Assembly (NCBI GenBank): GCA_022885665.1
Contig: JAGQDJ010000212.1
Location: 62,001 to 126,000 of the forward strand
DNA from: Triops longicaudatus
Lineage: Eukaryota > Arthropoda > Branchiopoda > Notostraca > Triopsidae
Reading direction: 5' to 3'
DNA: 64,000 bases
Positions 36,401-47,400 of the stretch are shown in pieces. Below the pieces are notes generated by a model. The model saw nothing but the letters and a program-made list of their open reading frames with translations. It ran no database searches and was not told where the DNA came from. The translations under genes were made by a program, and so were the position numbers. The first letter of the stretch is position 1, and each line of letters begins with the position of its first letter.

Positions 36401-39400
36401 ATTGTTCTCCAAAGAGTTAATAAAAAAAAACTTTATAACTTAATATATCGAAAGCTCGCTCTATGCCCCACCGGGTTTGTTATAGATTTTGCTGCACAAT
36501 GCCTTTTCCTTAATAGTTCTCGACGTGAGCTGAGGTCGTTCCCGCCTTTGTATTAACTAGATAGGTGCAATTCATGTGTAAACCGCACAAAAAATGCTTT
36601 TTATCTGTCCCAAAATAAAAGCAAAAATTTTTCCACGGCTGTCAAATGCGATACTGACGACTCACTAAAAACTAAAATAATTAAATTAGAAAATAATGCA
36701 TATTTAAAACATAAATATTCTTTAATTACTCCATCTCCGCCCAATTAGCCTAAAACTGGTTTTCAACGCAATCAACCCGATATCCTTCACTTCTTATCTC
36801 CCGTCTCCAATGACTTGCTTCCTTTCTCTTCTTTTTATTTTAATTTTATACCAGCTTTTTTCTTGTCGTATTGTTTCCCGTGTTCTATATTACTAGATCG
36901 GTGTGCTACATCCACAATTTTGGTTCGTGGAGTGAGTTGTAAATGCATGTACATTGGACTTTCTTTAGCTTTCGTAGCGCCATCACTATATAAGACGGTA
37001 CGGTCTCTCATTTAATATCGGTTAATTTAATAGTCCGCACAATTGAATAGAAATTTCACTGTCCCTTTTCAAGCTCATTCAATTCCATATAACACGCCGA
37101 AGCTGTCAAATTTCTCTATTTACACATTGCGTCATGAGATGAGGAACGGCTCGAAAGCCTTACACTCACTACTACTCACCTTTATTGAAAAATGAATATT
37201 ATTTTTAAAACAAACAAATCATTACATCCTCACCTTGAATTTCATAGGCGACGGCGCACCGCCGTCATCTCGGATATGACTGGGCTTCTCATTCTTATCC
37301 GCAAAGTTAAACACCATCGTGGTGGCGGAGCCATGCTGGGCCGTAGGTTGGTTTGCCTTGCCTGCCCTTCTCCGTTCCACCCCACCCGCACCCCCGCTGC
37401 CTCCATTCACCACCACCTTGTTTGCGGTCGTGGTTGCCGTTGTACTTGGCAGCGTGGTTGTTACAGTTCCTGTTACTCCTGTTGCTTTCGTTGCCTTTGC
37501 ACTACTACTTTCCTTATTATTAGCTATCACCTTATCGATGGTCACCGTCTGCGTTGCCGATCCTTCCCTCAGCGCCACCTTCAACGGTTGACTGCTTTCC
37601 GTCTTCTTTTCCTCTGCCACTTTCCTTTCCTCTACCACTTTTGTTTTGACCGCCGCCGCTGGCGCTGCTGTCTTTGTTATTATTATTGTTGTCGCAACAG
37701 GTGGTGGTGCTGCTACCTTATTGGATGCCACAGATTCGGTCTTCTGCAAGACGGGCGTTGCAGTTTCTTTGGCGTGCTGGAATGTAATTGGTCTGATGAC
37801 GCCAACTTGCTTTGGCGGATTTGCGGATTGGCTAGTTGTTGTCTTTGTTGTCGTCATGTTTTGACTCAAAGGCTTGTTGCTCTCCAGCTGAGAAGCAGGC
37901 TTGCTGAAGTTAAACTGGGTGGAGACGCTTTCCTTCCGAATGTTATCCATCGCAGTTTGCGTAACCCGGCGAAAACCCTCCTCGCCGTCCACGCAATCCG
38001 CCAACAGTTCAGTGGCAGTTTGGATACTAGGTGGTTCGGGTTGCACGGGTTTCGGGCGCACGAGGTTCGGTTTCGGGGTAAGCGGGGCAGGCTTGGGACT
38101 CGTGATCACTGGCGCCAAATCCGTGATCTTAGGAGTTTCCGCGGGAACTTTCGGTTTAGGTTTGGATTGGGTCTCGTTAGCTTCGTTCATCCGCGCTACT
38201 GATAAGTTATAGCTTGTAGTCGTGATAGGCTTGCTCTGACCGCTTCCTGTAGTGACGGAAGGAGCCGAGGAAGTGGTGACTTGTGGGCGGCGACTGGTAG
38301 CCCTGCGAGTTGACCCGGGTTCAAACAGTCGTTTGACCTGTTTGACCGTGTCAGGAGCGGGGAGCTCGTCATGTTCCACTGCGTAGATGGCGTTAGTAAG
38401 TGCAACTTGACTGCGAGCTTTGTTGACAGTGACGGCTTTAGGGCTCTCTGTTTGGGTGACGGTTTGGGGTTCGGTGGAACGTTCTATAATAACTATATCT
38501 TCTTTGATCAAGGAGGAGGGACGGTGTGCCCGGTGGGTGGGCGAGAGCAGGTCACTGACGGAGACACTGCGGCGGGTCAAGCCGCCAAGATTGTCAACTG
38601 AGCGGGTTTTCTTTAACAGGTAGTTGGAATCCTGTTGCGGGGGTAAGGTCAACGTCGGAGGCTTTTTGGGGGCAGTATGAAGGGTTACTGTATTAGGAGT
38701 AGCGGTGGTAGTAGTAGTGACAGGTGGGCGAGAAGGCACTGAGGGTTGGGAGGTAACCACTGTATCTTTATCCAAATCGAGCCAATCTTCCAAACTAGCG
38801 GCTCGGCGAAGCGAAGGACGAGCTGAATTTTCGGCGCTTTTTTCACGCAAAGTCCGACTGAGGAATCGACTCTTAAGTTTTTTCACAATGCCCGGGCCGT
38901 AAGCTAATTCTTCTTCTCCACCAATGCCACTTTCATTGTAGTGCGCTAGGGTGGCTAGCGTCGGACTGAGGACCGTTTTCTGCGGTTGGATGTGGATGAG
39001 CGGCTCTCGGGCGCGTTTGTCCTCGACCATGTTGTTGGAGTCACTGGAGTGATTTAAACCCGGGATTTGTCTGGGCGGAACAAAAGGGTGCAAAGCTCCT
39101 CTGCTCACCCGGGCTGGAGAGATACTGCTGCCCGAACTGTTCGTCGCAGCGGAATGTGTTGTGAGATGGCCGGGCTTGCTAGCAAGTGAATGCCCGGGAG
39201 TATGGGAATTCCAACGCCCTACAGGAGAGGAGGAGACCGGTCGCGCTTCGCTTCGTCCCGCGAGCATGATGGAAGGGACTCGGTCGCCACTCGAACGCTC
39301 CCTCGTAGTCGGGCCTGAAACTGGATCAAACAGGCTACTTTAAATTTGGGTCACACGCGACGTCTAAAGCGCGTGGTTTAAAACAAGCACAGCGCTTACT

Positions 39401-41093
39401 AAAGCACCTTGAATGACATTGTCACGAAAATTTAATATATAATTATGTTATTTTACTGTCAGAAACACATGAGACAATAAAATAATTTTCATTATTCTAC
39501 GAAAATATTCTTACCACGCTAATTTTACTGAAACAACAGTTTATTGCAGAATTTACGGATTAATTCACGAAAAAATCTCATAAAATATTATTTCCTTTTT
39601 TAAACAAAAGTAAGAAAACTACCGGCTAAAATTAACAGATAATAGCGGAGGTTACGGATTAATTGGACGAAACATTACTATCTAATATTCTTACGGTATG
39701 TTTGTCAATAAAAATACGAAATCTTCTTTCTAAAATTAGTAAGCTATTTAATTTTAAATAAAAAATATATTTTCTCCAAAATTTAATCTTATCAGCCTGT
39801 TTTGCTACTCTTTCTTTCAAAACAATTAAGACAAACGGTAAATATTGGTTTATCTATACTATCACTTTTCTATCTTTGTCTAGACTTTTAAAGCCGTCAT
39901 TTGACGTCTTGACGTCACGTTGAAACGGGGCCAAAGAGCTCCCGCCATCATCGTGTCCCTTCCAATCAAAATTTCCGTTTCTAATTCAAACAGATTTCAA
40001 ATCTATCAAGGCAGTCTCTTATTATTCCCTGTCACGTGGATCGAACGCAAGTAACAGCGCAAGATTCACTTTGAAACCTTGGGCTTAGATGATTCATCCC
40101 AAACGTATTGATCGTACCACAACTCTGCTTGCTGAGTCGAGTCATACATGTACTCTTTACCCTCCTCTCCCTTACTTCATCAAACCTGCTATCTTCGCTG
40201 CCGCAACCACGAAAACATATAACACAAAACCAGACCACAAAATACCGCAACTTTCTAACAAATTCCTGTCTTTCTACATTATAATTTTCTACAGATTTTA
40301 AATTTGCGAGTTTTTCATTAATTTGCTTCCTTTTACATATTTATAGACAACATACAATAAGCGTTTATTTGAAGTGTAACAACGGGCTATAGCGAAACAA
40401 TACACACGTGTAATAGACTTTTTAACTGTTTCTTTACACATAATGAATGTCTATTCTATGTTTTTATTACGTATTTTTTAATTAACCTAATGAACGTCTT
40501 TTATCTTCATGTCCTCAAAAATTACGTCTTAGATTTTACGTTTAAACCAAACGTTTAATATGTGTATGTTTTTAGTGCGTGTACTACTTGGGAGGTATTC
40601 ATTGCAGATCGGGCATTCTTTGTTAAATGTTCTTCTCCGCAATTGGCACATTAGTCATTACTAATTAAAATATCTTTTATTTGAGTTCCCTTGTAAGTTG
40701 CATACAAGACCCGTGGGTTAAAAAGACACGAGAGGCTACCGGGAAGTGAGTTTAGAGATTTTGGGGATTAAGACATGTTTAGGTAAAGGCGGGTCAGGTT
40801 AGGTCAAGCGTGATACCGTGACATTTGACACCGTCTTTAGTCCGGTGAATTCTCTTTAAAACTAGAAACAATAGTAAACAAACCTTGTATTAAAAAAAGA
40901 ATCAGGATCTCTTTACTTTACCTATCTTCGATGTTTTTTTTTTAAGTTTCATTCGTACTTTCTTACCGTTCTGTTTTCTGTTCTTACTTGTTTTAAGTGT
41001 TTTGTTGTCTTCTGGTGCATTGCTCCTTGCTCGGCGTTTCGCCAGTAACTCTTGTTTCCACGGTGGCGACGGTGGATCAGTCGAAGACGCCAT
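30485..41093 (-). CDS. taperin/phostensin-family PP1-binding protein
   Basis: The family (vertebrate TPRN and PPP1R18) binds protein phosphatase 1 and works at actin-rich structures. Exons in transcript order: 41093-40967, 39314-37234, 35538-35335, 31158-31068, 30702-30485; all junctions fit phase, 906 aa. Evidence: N-terminal PPWKQELLAKRRAR (residues 10-23) like the family's N-terminal box; a central IVKKLKSRFLSRTL followed by RRAASLEDWLDLD; VNDNIVINGKS in exon 3; and the PP1-docking segment CNISF (805-809) followed by FEYPSEASLLEE, then a GLASYTPSKL tail ending SSDMLF. The large second exon (693 codons) is Thr/Val/Pro/Lys-rich and looks disordered. Intron 3 (31159-35334) is packed with decayed repeats. 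A plus-strand frame of 336 codons over exon 2 is only its shadow. I cannot tell TPRN from PPP1R18 in an invertebrate. Confidence 0.82.
31360..32730. repeat. decayed repeat field, CCGCGTAAAGCGAG orientation
   Basis: Within intron 3 of the taperin-like gene. Variants of the word CCGCGTAAAACGAG occur near 31370, 31548, 31675, 31755, 32265, 32315, 32485 and 32645, often with a second copy about 50-70 bp on. In the best pairs the interval contains TATAAGAA. Too diverged to give a unit length by eye. Confidence 0.6.
33280..35250. repeat. decayed repeat field, inverted CTCGCTTTACGCGG orientation
   Basis: The same words as the field at 31.4-32.7 kb, but reverse-complemented: pairs such as CTCGCTTTACGTGG ... 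TCGACTTACGTG near 33283-33345, 33860-33930, 34226-34295, 35010-35105 and 35165-35245, about 55-65 bp apart with TTCTTATG-like sequence between. Units near 33.85 and 34.22 kb belong to a longer tandem duplication of about 365 bp. Confidence 0.6.
33850..34580. repeat. diverged tandem duplication, period about 365 bp
   Basis: Two copies in the same order: CTTTACGCG words, then (near 34063 and 34429) CGTTT followed by GACCTTGGAAAGG or GACCTTGGAAGGG, ACAGTT and a TGCC word. Divergence is high, so this is an old duplication inside the intron. Confidence 0.5.
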
Positions 41094-44067
41094 TTTTACC
41101 GAAAATTCTCTGTCCTTCTAAATCTTTTCACTTGCCTAACTCACTTCACGAACCAATCTTGAAGAATCAACTAACCTCTCGGTTAACTTGTCACGCACGT
41201 TTTAATCAGTCTCCAAAACTCTTTTCTGACAATGAAACCCTCACGCTACGGAATGACAAGTTCCCTATTGTATGCTAACGGTGTTCCTTCTTACGATTTC
41301 GTTGTTATCGCGTTCCTGATTAGATCAAAAACAGTGCCTGCGTAACAAGAAGCCCTAGTACTGTAGCAAAAAACCCTGTCTCCCTCTTGCCTTTCGTTCC
41401 GGTTATACAATCACCAACGAACGAAACAGGTGGCGGATACGCAAACCCTCAACAACACTGAAAACCGGCCTTGCACGGCTTCCTGGAAGAAACCATAGCA
41501 ACCCTCAAATCTCCTGCCCAAGAAAGTTCACGAACACAAGCCAATTAGCTGCCAAACTAGTCCACCATCCAACATTTCCTAAACACAAACTATTACCCCC
41601 ACTATTAGCTAGTATTTCCTTGAGAAGTCTGTCCGACACCAGCGCAAGAACGAAAATCCGTCGCGTCGCGCGCCGACGCTTCTAACAGGGGAATTCCCCT
41701 TCCTAACACAGCAGTGCCGTAACGATGAGGTCATCCAATTGGCTACGGGCCAATCACACGCGGCGCCTGTGACGTAACAGCCACTAAGCTTCAGCCTACG
41801 TCCAACACTGTGCAAAATGTTCGATTCCAATCCTGCTAGACTTTATCCCCCTTGCAAGATAGTAGAACCAGAGCCAATCACGCACCACGTGACGTCATGA
41901 ACACTACCGTGAGCTGGACGCAACGCCCAAAGTGCAAAACATTTGGCTTTAGGTACCGCTAAACGTTATTCGCCACGAATATCCACAGTCGTAGCACTAA
42001 TAGTAACCGATCAGCGCGCGTTTGTGACGTTAACAATGAAACCGCCTTCACTACAAACGTTCGATAAACCACACCGACGCTGCCACGCTCCGTTTGGTTG
42101 ACAGTTGTGAATTTTTAATGTTTTCAAGGGGAGTTGATTGTAAAATTGTAAACAAGTACGTTCTAGATAGTATTTAACATTGGTTTAGCACAGTTAGGCA
42201 TTTTTCGAAAGTTCAGGGAAAGAAAATGGTAAGTAAGTCCAACGTGTTACAGGCACGTTCTCGAAAGGCAGACTAAAAGTTTGTTACAATAGGGAACTCG
42301 TTCTCTAAGCCAGGAAGTCTTCGTTAACGATTGCGCGTCGTGCGTTGTGAAGTGTCAAAAGCTAATACAACAGTCGGGACATGCGCTGCTTGCCAACGAA
42401 GGAAAATCAACGAATTTGCCCTGGGGCATGGTCACTTGCTCAACATTCTTTGCCTCCTTCACGTCTTTACGCTTTCTACGCGTTACTCCTATCAATCAAC
42501 CGTATTTAATTACAGACCATTAAGACACGCCCCTATATGGAAAACTCCAACGCTTCACTAATTCATAATCAAATAAATGCAAAATAACATAAAACACCAC
42601 AAATTAAACAGGACTTAAAATACAATACACCATAAATAGCATAATTTATAACTAGAAACAAAACACAATTGCCCGCACAATAAAACGCGCAACATAATTA
42701 TTAAATTTTATGGATTGTTCAACTCATCAAATAAATAAAAATTGTGATGCATGGAATAAAATTTACGCCGAATCAAATACAAGCCCTTACACACCTAACA
42801 CAATCTTAACAACAAAAACATAAAAAACTAATTTAAATCACAAATATAACTTTTAGAACTCCCAAGAACGGAATTCAAGAAATAAATGAAATTAAGAAAA
42901 ATAAAAGGTAAAACTCACCTGAAACTAAAGGAAACGCAAGCAAAATGAAGACAACAGAGGTATTCAGACTTGACGAATGGTAATGTGAACAAAAGGTGCA
43001 ACTGGAAACTTAAAAACACGCAAATAAAGCCTCGTGATGTGTCCAGGCCACACCTATTTAATTCGAGTGCTAATTAAGGCTTTGTTTTTCGGCTTTAAAA
43101 AAGCAAACAACGTACGAATGGTTCACTTTGGCACAGGAAATCTAGGAAAGAGTGGAAGTATAGATTGGTCCCATATAATGGATATTGGAGGGTTTGAGTA
43201 AGATTGGATAAAAGTTGAAAATTAGATAATTAATTCCACCACACAACGTTTCCTTGTTGTTGTTCAAGCCCGAGCACCCTTGGTGAGCGAAACACGAACG
43301 GCATCTCTCTCAACGGAAACGGTAACGCTTGAAACAGCGCGGGAAGCCTTTTCTCAAATAAGGACCAAATTTTTCTGGTGTAAATTATTTCCTAACTACT
43401 CTCACTATGTATCTTCGTAACTTCACCGAATCACATGATACATGTAACAAGTTTGACAAGAAAATTATGTAGAAAGGCGCACACTGTAAGATATTGTACA
43501 TATCATACTTTCAGAACATGTGTCGACACGTGTGAACGCTTAAGTTTTTGTCAGTAATTCAGTTAAAAAAAGAGCTTCATATGCATTCGTTCCCTTTCTT
43601 GCTGTTTCTGTTTCGTATTAAATTTTGTTAACCAGAATTCTCTACTTTAGAAACGCAGTTAGTAAATTCTACTGCCTGACACGTGGTGCTGCGTTCGCAA
43701 TTCAGGTTTGAAACCTGCAGTTTCGGTTAGTTTTCGACATAATCTAAACGGCACACATCAGTGTAAAACTAGCAAAACAATAACTTGAGCTAGTAAGACT
43801 TCAACATTTGTAGGAAGTTTGACCATTCTTACATTTCTTTCTTTAAAAAGTTCGCATTCTTTGTTTGAATTTAGCGGCTTTGGCCTTCAGGTCACGCCCT
43901 TGAGGCATAAATAAACTTTTAGAAAAGAATCGTTATTTTGTAATCTTTTAAGTGACTTGCATCACAAAGGAAGGAAATTTCGGACAGGAAATTTAAGCTA
44001 AAGCACACAAGATTAGGAATATTTACATTGTTGAAAATCCATGCATTGGCAACATTGGCTAAGTAGT
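41094..44067. other. divergent region between the taperin-like gene and IRP1
   Basis: Upstream DNA of two genes pointing apart. The left 1 kb (41.1-42.1 kb) is richer in CpG and holds several TGACGT words (41771, 41891, 42025). An ATG followed at once by GTAAGTAAG lies at 42226-42228 and could be a first exon, but I found no partner exon. The remainder is AT-rich with no recognised gene. Confidence 0.5.
41886..41897. promoter_or_regulatory. composite E-box/CRE upstream of the taperin-like gene
   Basis: CACGTGACGTCA merges an E-box with a full CRE. It is about 0.8 kb upstream of the taperin-like start codon. The identical 12-mer occurs in front of IRP1. Confidence 0.5.
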
Positions 44068-44079
44068 CACGTGACGTCA
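44068..44079. promoter_or_regulatory. composite E-box/CRE in the IRP1 promoter
   Basis: CACGTGACGTCA lies about 100 bp upstream of the proposed IRP1 first exon, followed by TGACGT at 44099 and TGACGG at 44111. The tight cluster of CREB/ATF and bHLH-type sites just before an ATG-GTAAGT exon supports a transcription start here. Confidence 0.55.
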
Positions 44080-44178
44080 GCTAAGAAAGGGTTATACGTG
44101 ACGTTGTTGTGACGGCTAAAGACACGTTAGGATTGCGTGTGAACAGTTTCTTTCAAGTTAAACAGTTCCTACGTAATA

Positions 44179-44404
44179 ATGCCAGCTGAAAGTAAGTAAT
44201 CGTATGTCCCAAAACCCAATATTTAACCTAACTGTCTAACATCGTTGTGCCTAAATTCCAGTTATCCTTAATGAAAACGTTGTCGATCGCCGAACGTTGA
44301 CCGAAGTCCAAATTCTAGTGTTACGTAAAGTTTCCATCTGTTTACTCAGTCACGTTGATTGTGCCAGAGACGCAGTTATCTTTACTTTAATTTGCGATGC
44401 ATAA
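44179..44404 (+). CDS. possible alternative 51-aa product of the IRP1 first exon
   Basis: If exon 44179-44191 is joined to the nearer acceptor at 44261 (AAATTCCAG), the frame stays open to TAA at 44402-44404, giving 51 aa starting MPAEIILNENVVDRR. The acceptor and phase fit, and an AATAAA occurs near 44587. I recognise no family. It may be a truncating alternative exon of IRP1, or chance. Confidence 0.2.
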
Positions 44405-47400
44405 ATTTAACATCGTTAATTTTTAGGTAACTTTCTAGAAAATATTAGAAACACTTTTCCATTATACCTAATGTCAGTAAAATTTGAGTGTATATTCTGT
44501 ATGTGCTAGTAATATTTTGCTTAGGCTCTGTCCCTTTTTTCTGAGATTACAGCAAAGCATCTGTTATTCTGTCATTGCTGTTCAAAATAAACTATTGTAA
44601 CTCTCATGTATTGTCCATTCATGTCGTACCCGTTTTTTTACATCACTCTAAGTTTCGTTACAACAGCATGTTTTGGCTAATTTTCAATTCCTTGTATAAT
44701 CAGAACCCATGTAGTATAAGCTGTCTAAAAATTTGTGAATAATTTGCAAAAAGGAGCCGTATTTTTTCCATAAACGCTAGAAATTTATTAATGTCTGTCA
44801 AAACTGGTGTTATACTGTGGTGTTAGGCCGTAAATTTGTTCCACTTTTTATTATTGTTGCTTTAAGCGGAACATTTTTTTCCCGTATTTTGAGTCATTGT
44901 TGTATTTCTCTACACAAAACAACTTTTTTTTCATTTTTTTACGGTTTGCTTAGCTAAAACGGTGCTTTACTGTTATACGCCCCGTGGACTACTAGGTTTC
45001 GAAATATTTAGTTAGGTTACGTTAGTTTCAGTTGGGATAAATCAGTTCCGGTTAGGTTAGATTAAGCTAAAGTTTTCACGTTAGAAACGTGCGTATAACA
45101 GGAAGGTACCGCTAAAGCTATTATTTACTAATGATTTTTATGCATTCTTTCATTACTCTTTATGCACACCTTCGTTAAACTGCACACACCCAGTGTTTTG
45201 TAACGGGTCACTTTTGCCTAACGACCTTTTCCCCCTTCATCTGCCAATTTCAGTCCGGTCTCCACTATTTCGCTGTCAGTGAAAGGGATATACGGAAAAG
45301 TGAGCCATTTCCAAGCTCCAAAATAACTGGTGCGGTAGTATAGGGAAAATAGCTTGTGCTTGTACCAGTTTTGAAAAGACTTCAAGTCGCGATAATGAAA
45401 AACTGATATATAAGTATAGGGCACTACCCTAGGACTGTACCACTTCTTATTTGACATTTTTATGACCTAAAGGACTGGGCCGCAATTTTAGTTCTTGACA
45501 AATTTTAACTATTAATAGCTAGTTTTATTTTCTCCTTAAGATTTCGTGAACAGTTTTACCAATGAGTTGTAGTTAAATTTTCCAAAAAATTGAAGTTTTC
45601 ATTTAATTAATGCTTCTCGTATAATTTCGAAATAATGATTTTTTTTCGCCTGAAATGTCAGGTTCTACCAGCAATCCGTACGAAAACCTGAAGCGACCCT
45701 TGACGGTCGACGACAAGACGTACCATTACTTCCAGTTGAAAGAATTGGACGCCGAGAAGTACGCTCGTCTTCCGTATTCCATTCGTATTCTCTTGGAATC
45801 GGCGATCCGCAATTGTGACAATTTCCACGTGACGCAACAAGATGTCCAGAACATTCTCGCCTGGGAAAACATCCAATCCGAAGGTCGTGATGTTGAAGTG
45901 GCGTTCAAACCTGCTCGCGTTATTCTTCAGGTACACAGAATTCTCAATAAAATTCCCTAATATTCGACACAAATAAAGCAGAATTTTAAAAACAAATAAA
46001 AGTAATACATTACAGGTTATGTTATAGTTAAGTTAGAAATAAGGTTACGATAGAAGTTAAGGCAGAAGTTAGGTTATGAGTTCAGAAGCTTTACGAAAAA
46101 TTCTTGCACTTTCAAATTGCAAACTCAAACCAAATATTCATTACATATTTAAAAAATTAACATAATTAAATTAATTTTCACAGGATTTTACTGGAGTACC
46201 GGCAGTTGTGGACTTTGCCGCCATGCGAGATGCTGTTGACGAACTCAAGGGCGATCCAGAACGTATTAACCCCATTTGTCCTGCGGATTTGGTCATCGAC
46301 CATTCCGTGCAGGTCGACGTTTTCCGAAGGTAACGTTAGCCGAATCCCCTTTTACACTTTTTACCCCAAAATACACCCTGAACGCTTTCTCTCGCCATAG
46401 CAGTCCTTTTTACCCCTTTAAAACTCGTAAAAAAGCATGTACGCTTACGGGAAAAGTAGTTTGCACCGTGGCCCCGCCTCCTTACCGGTTTACGCATGTA
46501 AACGGGCGGGAAATTCAAAACAAAAAGAACTGAAAGCTTTTTTTGGCTATACGCAAAACCCTGTATCACAAAACAAACCCCTCCTTATACAGAAACCCAG
46601 CAAGCGGCATGACTCCTTGGGACACGGGTCCAGGCCACGCCCCTGCACGACCAGCGCTCGTTTTACCGGACTTGGAAGACACAGCGTCAAGAGCCGCAGT
46701 CATTCCGCGGGCTGGGTCGCGACTTCCTGTGTTTCAGCAGCTGCCAACGACCAGTACACCCGTAGTCCCGCCTCTGGGAGTGCCCCGAGGGCGGGGCCGT
46801 ATGCTCAGAGGGAAGAGACCAGCAGTTCAGCGCGACTATCCGTCCTGTAAAGGCCAGTGTGATGGCGTGACGTGCATTTTAGAAGCGGATGATGTCAGAG
46901 CGTTGCCCTGTTTGCAACAAACGGAAGACAAGTGTAAAGAGAAGCCGCTAGGTGGTGTTAGAAATGTGGATCATGGCGCTGGACCCATTACCGAGTTGAT
47001 GTGTCCCTTCCATAAATACAAATCGGCGTGGTTAGTGACTGACTTTGAGATTCGTGGTCGAAAATTATATGAAAAATGGAAATAATAGATTTTTAAGATT
47101 TTTTGTATATATATTTCGGGTCTAGTGGCAGTAGAATTAAAAGGTAGAGGATTCTTGGGGCGTTGTATATTTTGGTGGGGAATTTTTTGAATTCTGGTGA
47201 CGGTTTTGGGGTGGTTTCATTTCGTGCATTTTGTTAAGGTATTTAACGGTTGGGGGAGTTAATGTTTTCGTTTCTTTGTTGTTCTAGGGCTGATGCTTTG
47301 AGCAAGAACCAGGAATTGGAGTTTGAACGCAACAAGGAACGATTCTTGTTCTTGAAAGTACGTTAATTTGCATAAAAATATATTTTTTGTTAATTCGTAG

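Noticed and set aside
37192..38202. 336-codon plus-strand ORF
   Set aside because: Lies opposite exon 2 of the taperin-like gene. Low-complexity Cys/Arg/His composition is typical of an antisense shadow.
42226..42230. ATG-GTAAGT as a first exon of a further gene
   Set aside because: Good donor, but no downstream exon that fits could be identified.
45655..45657. ATG of MSGSTS as the IRP1 start
   Set aside because: It lies within a strong splice acceptor, and a phase-matched upstream exon exists. Kept only as an alternative.
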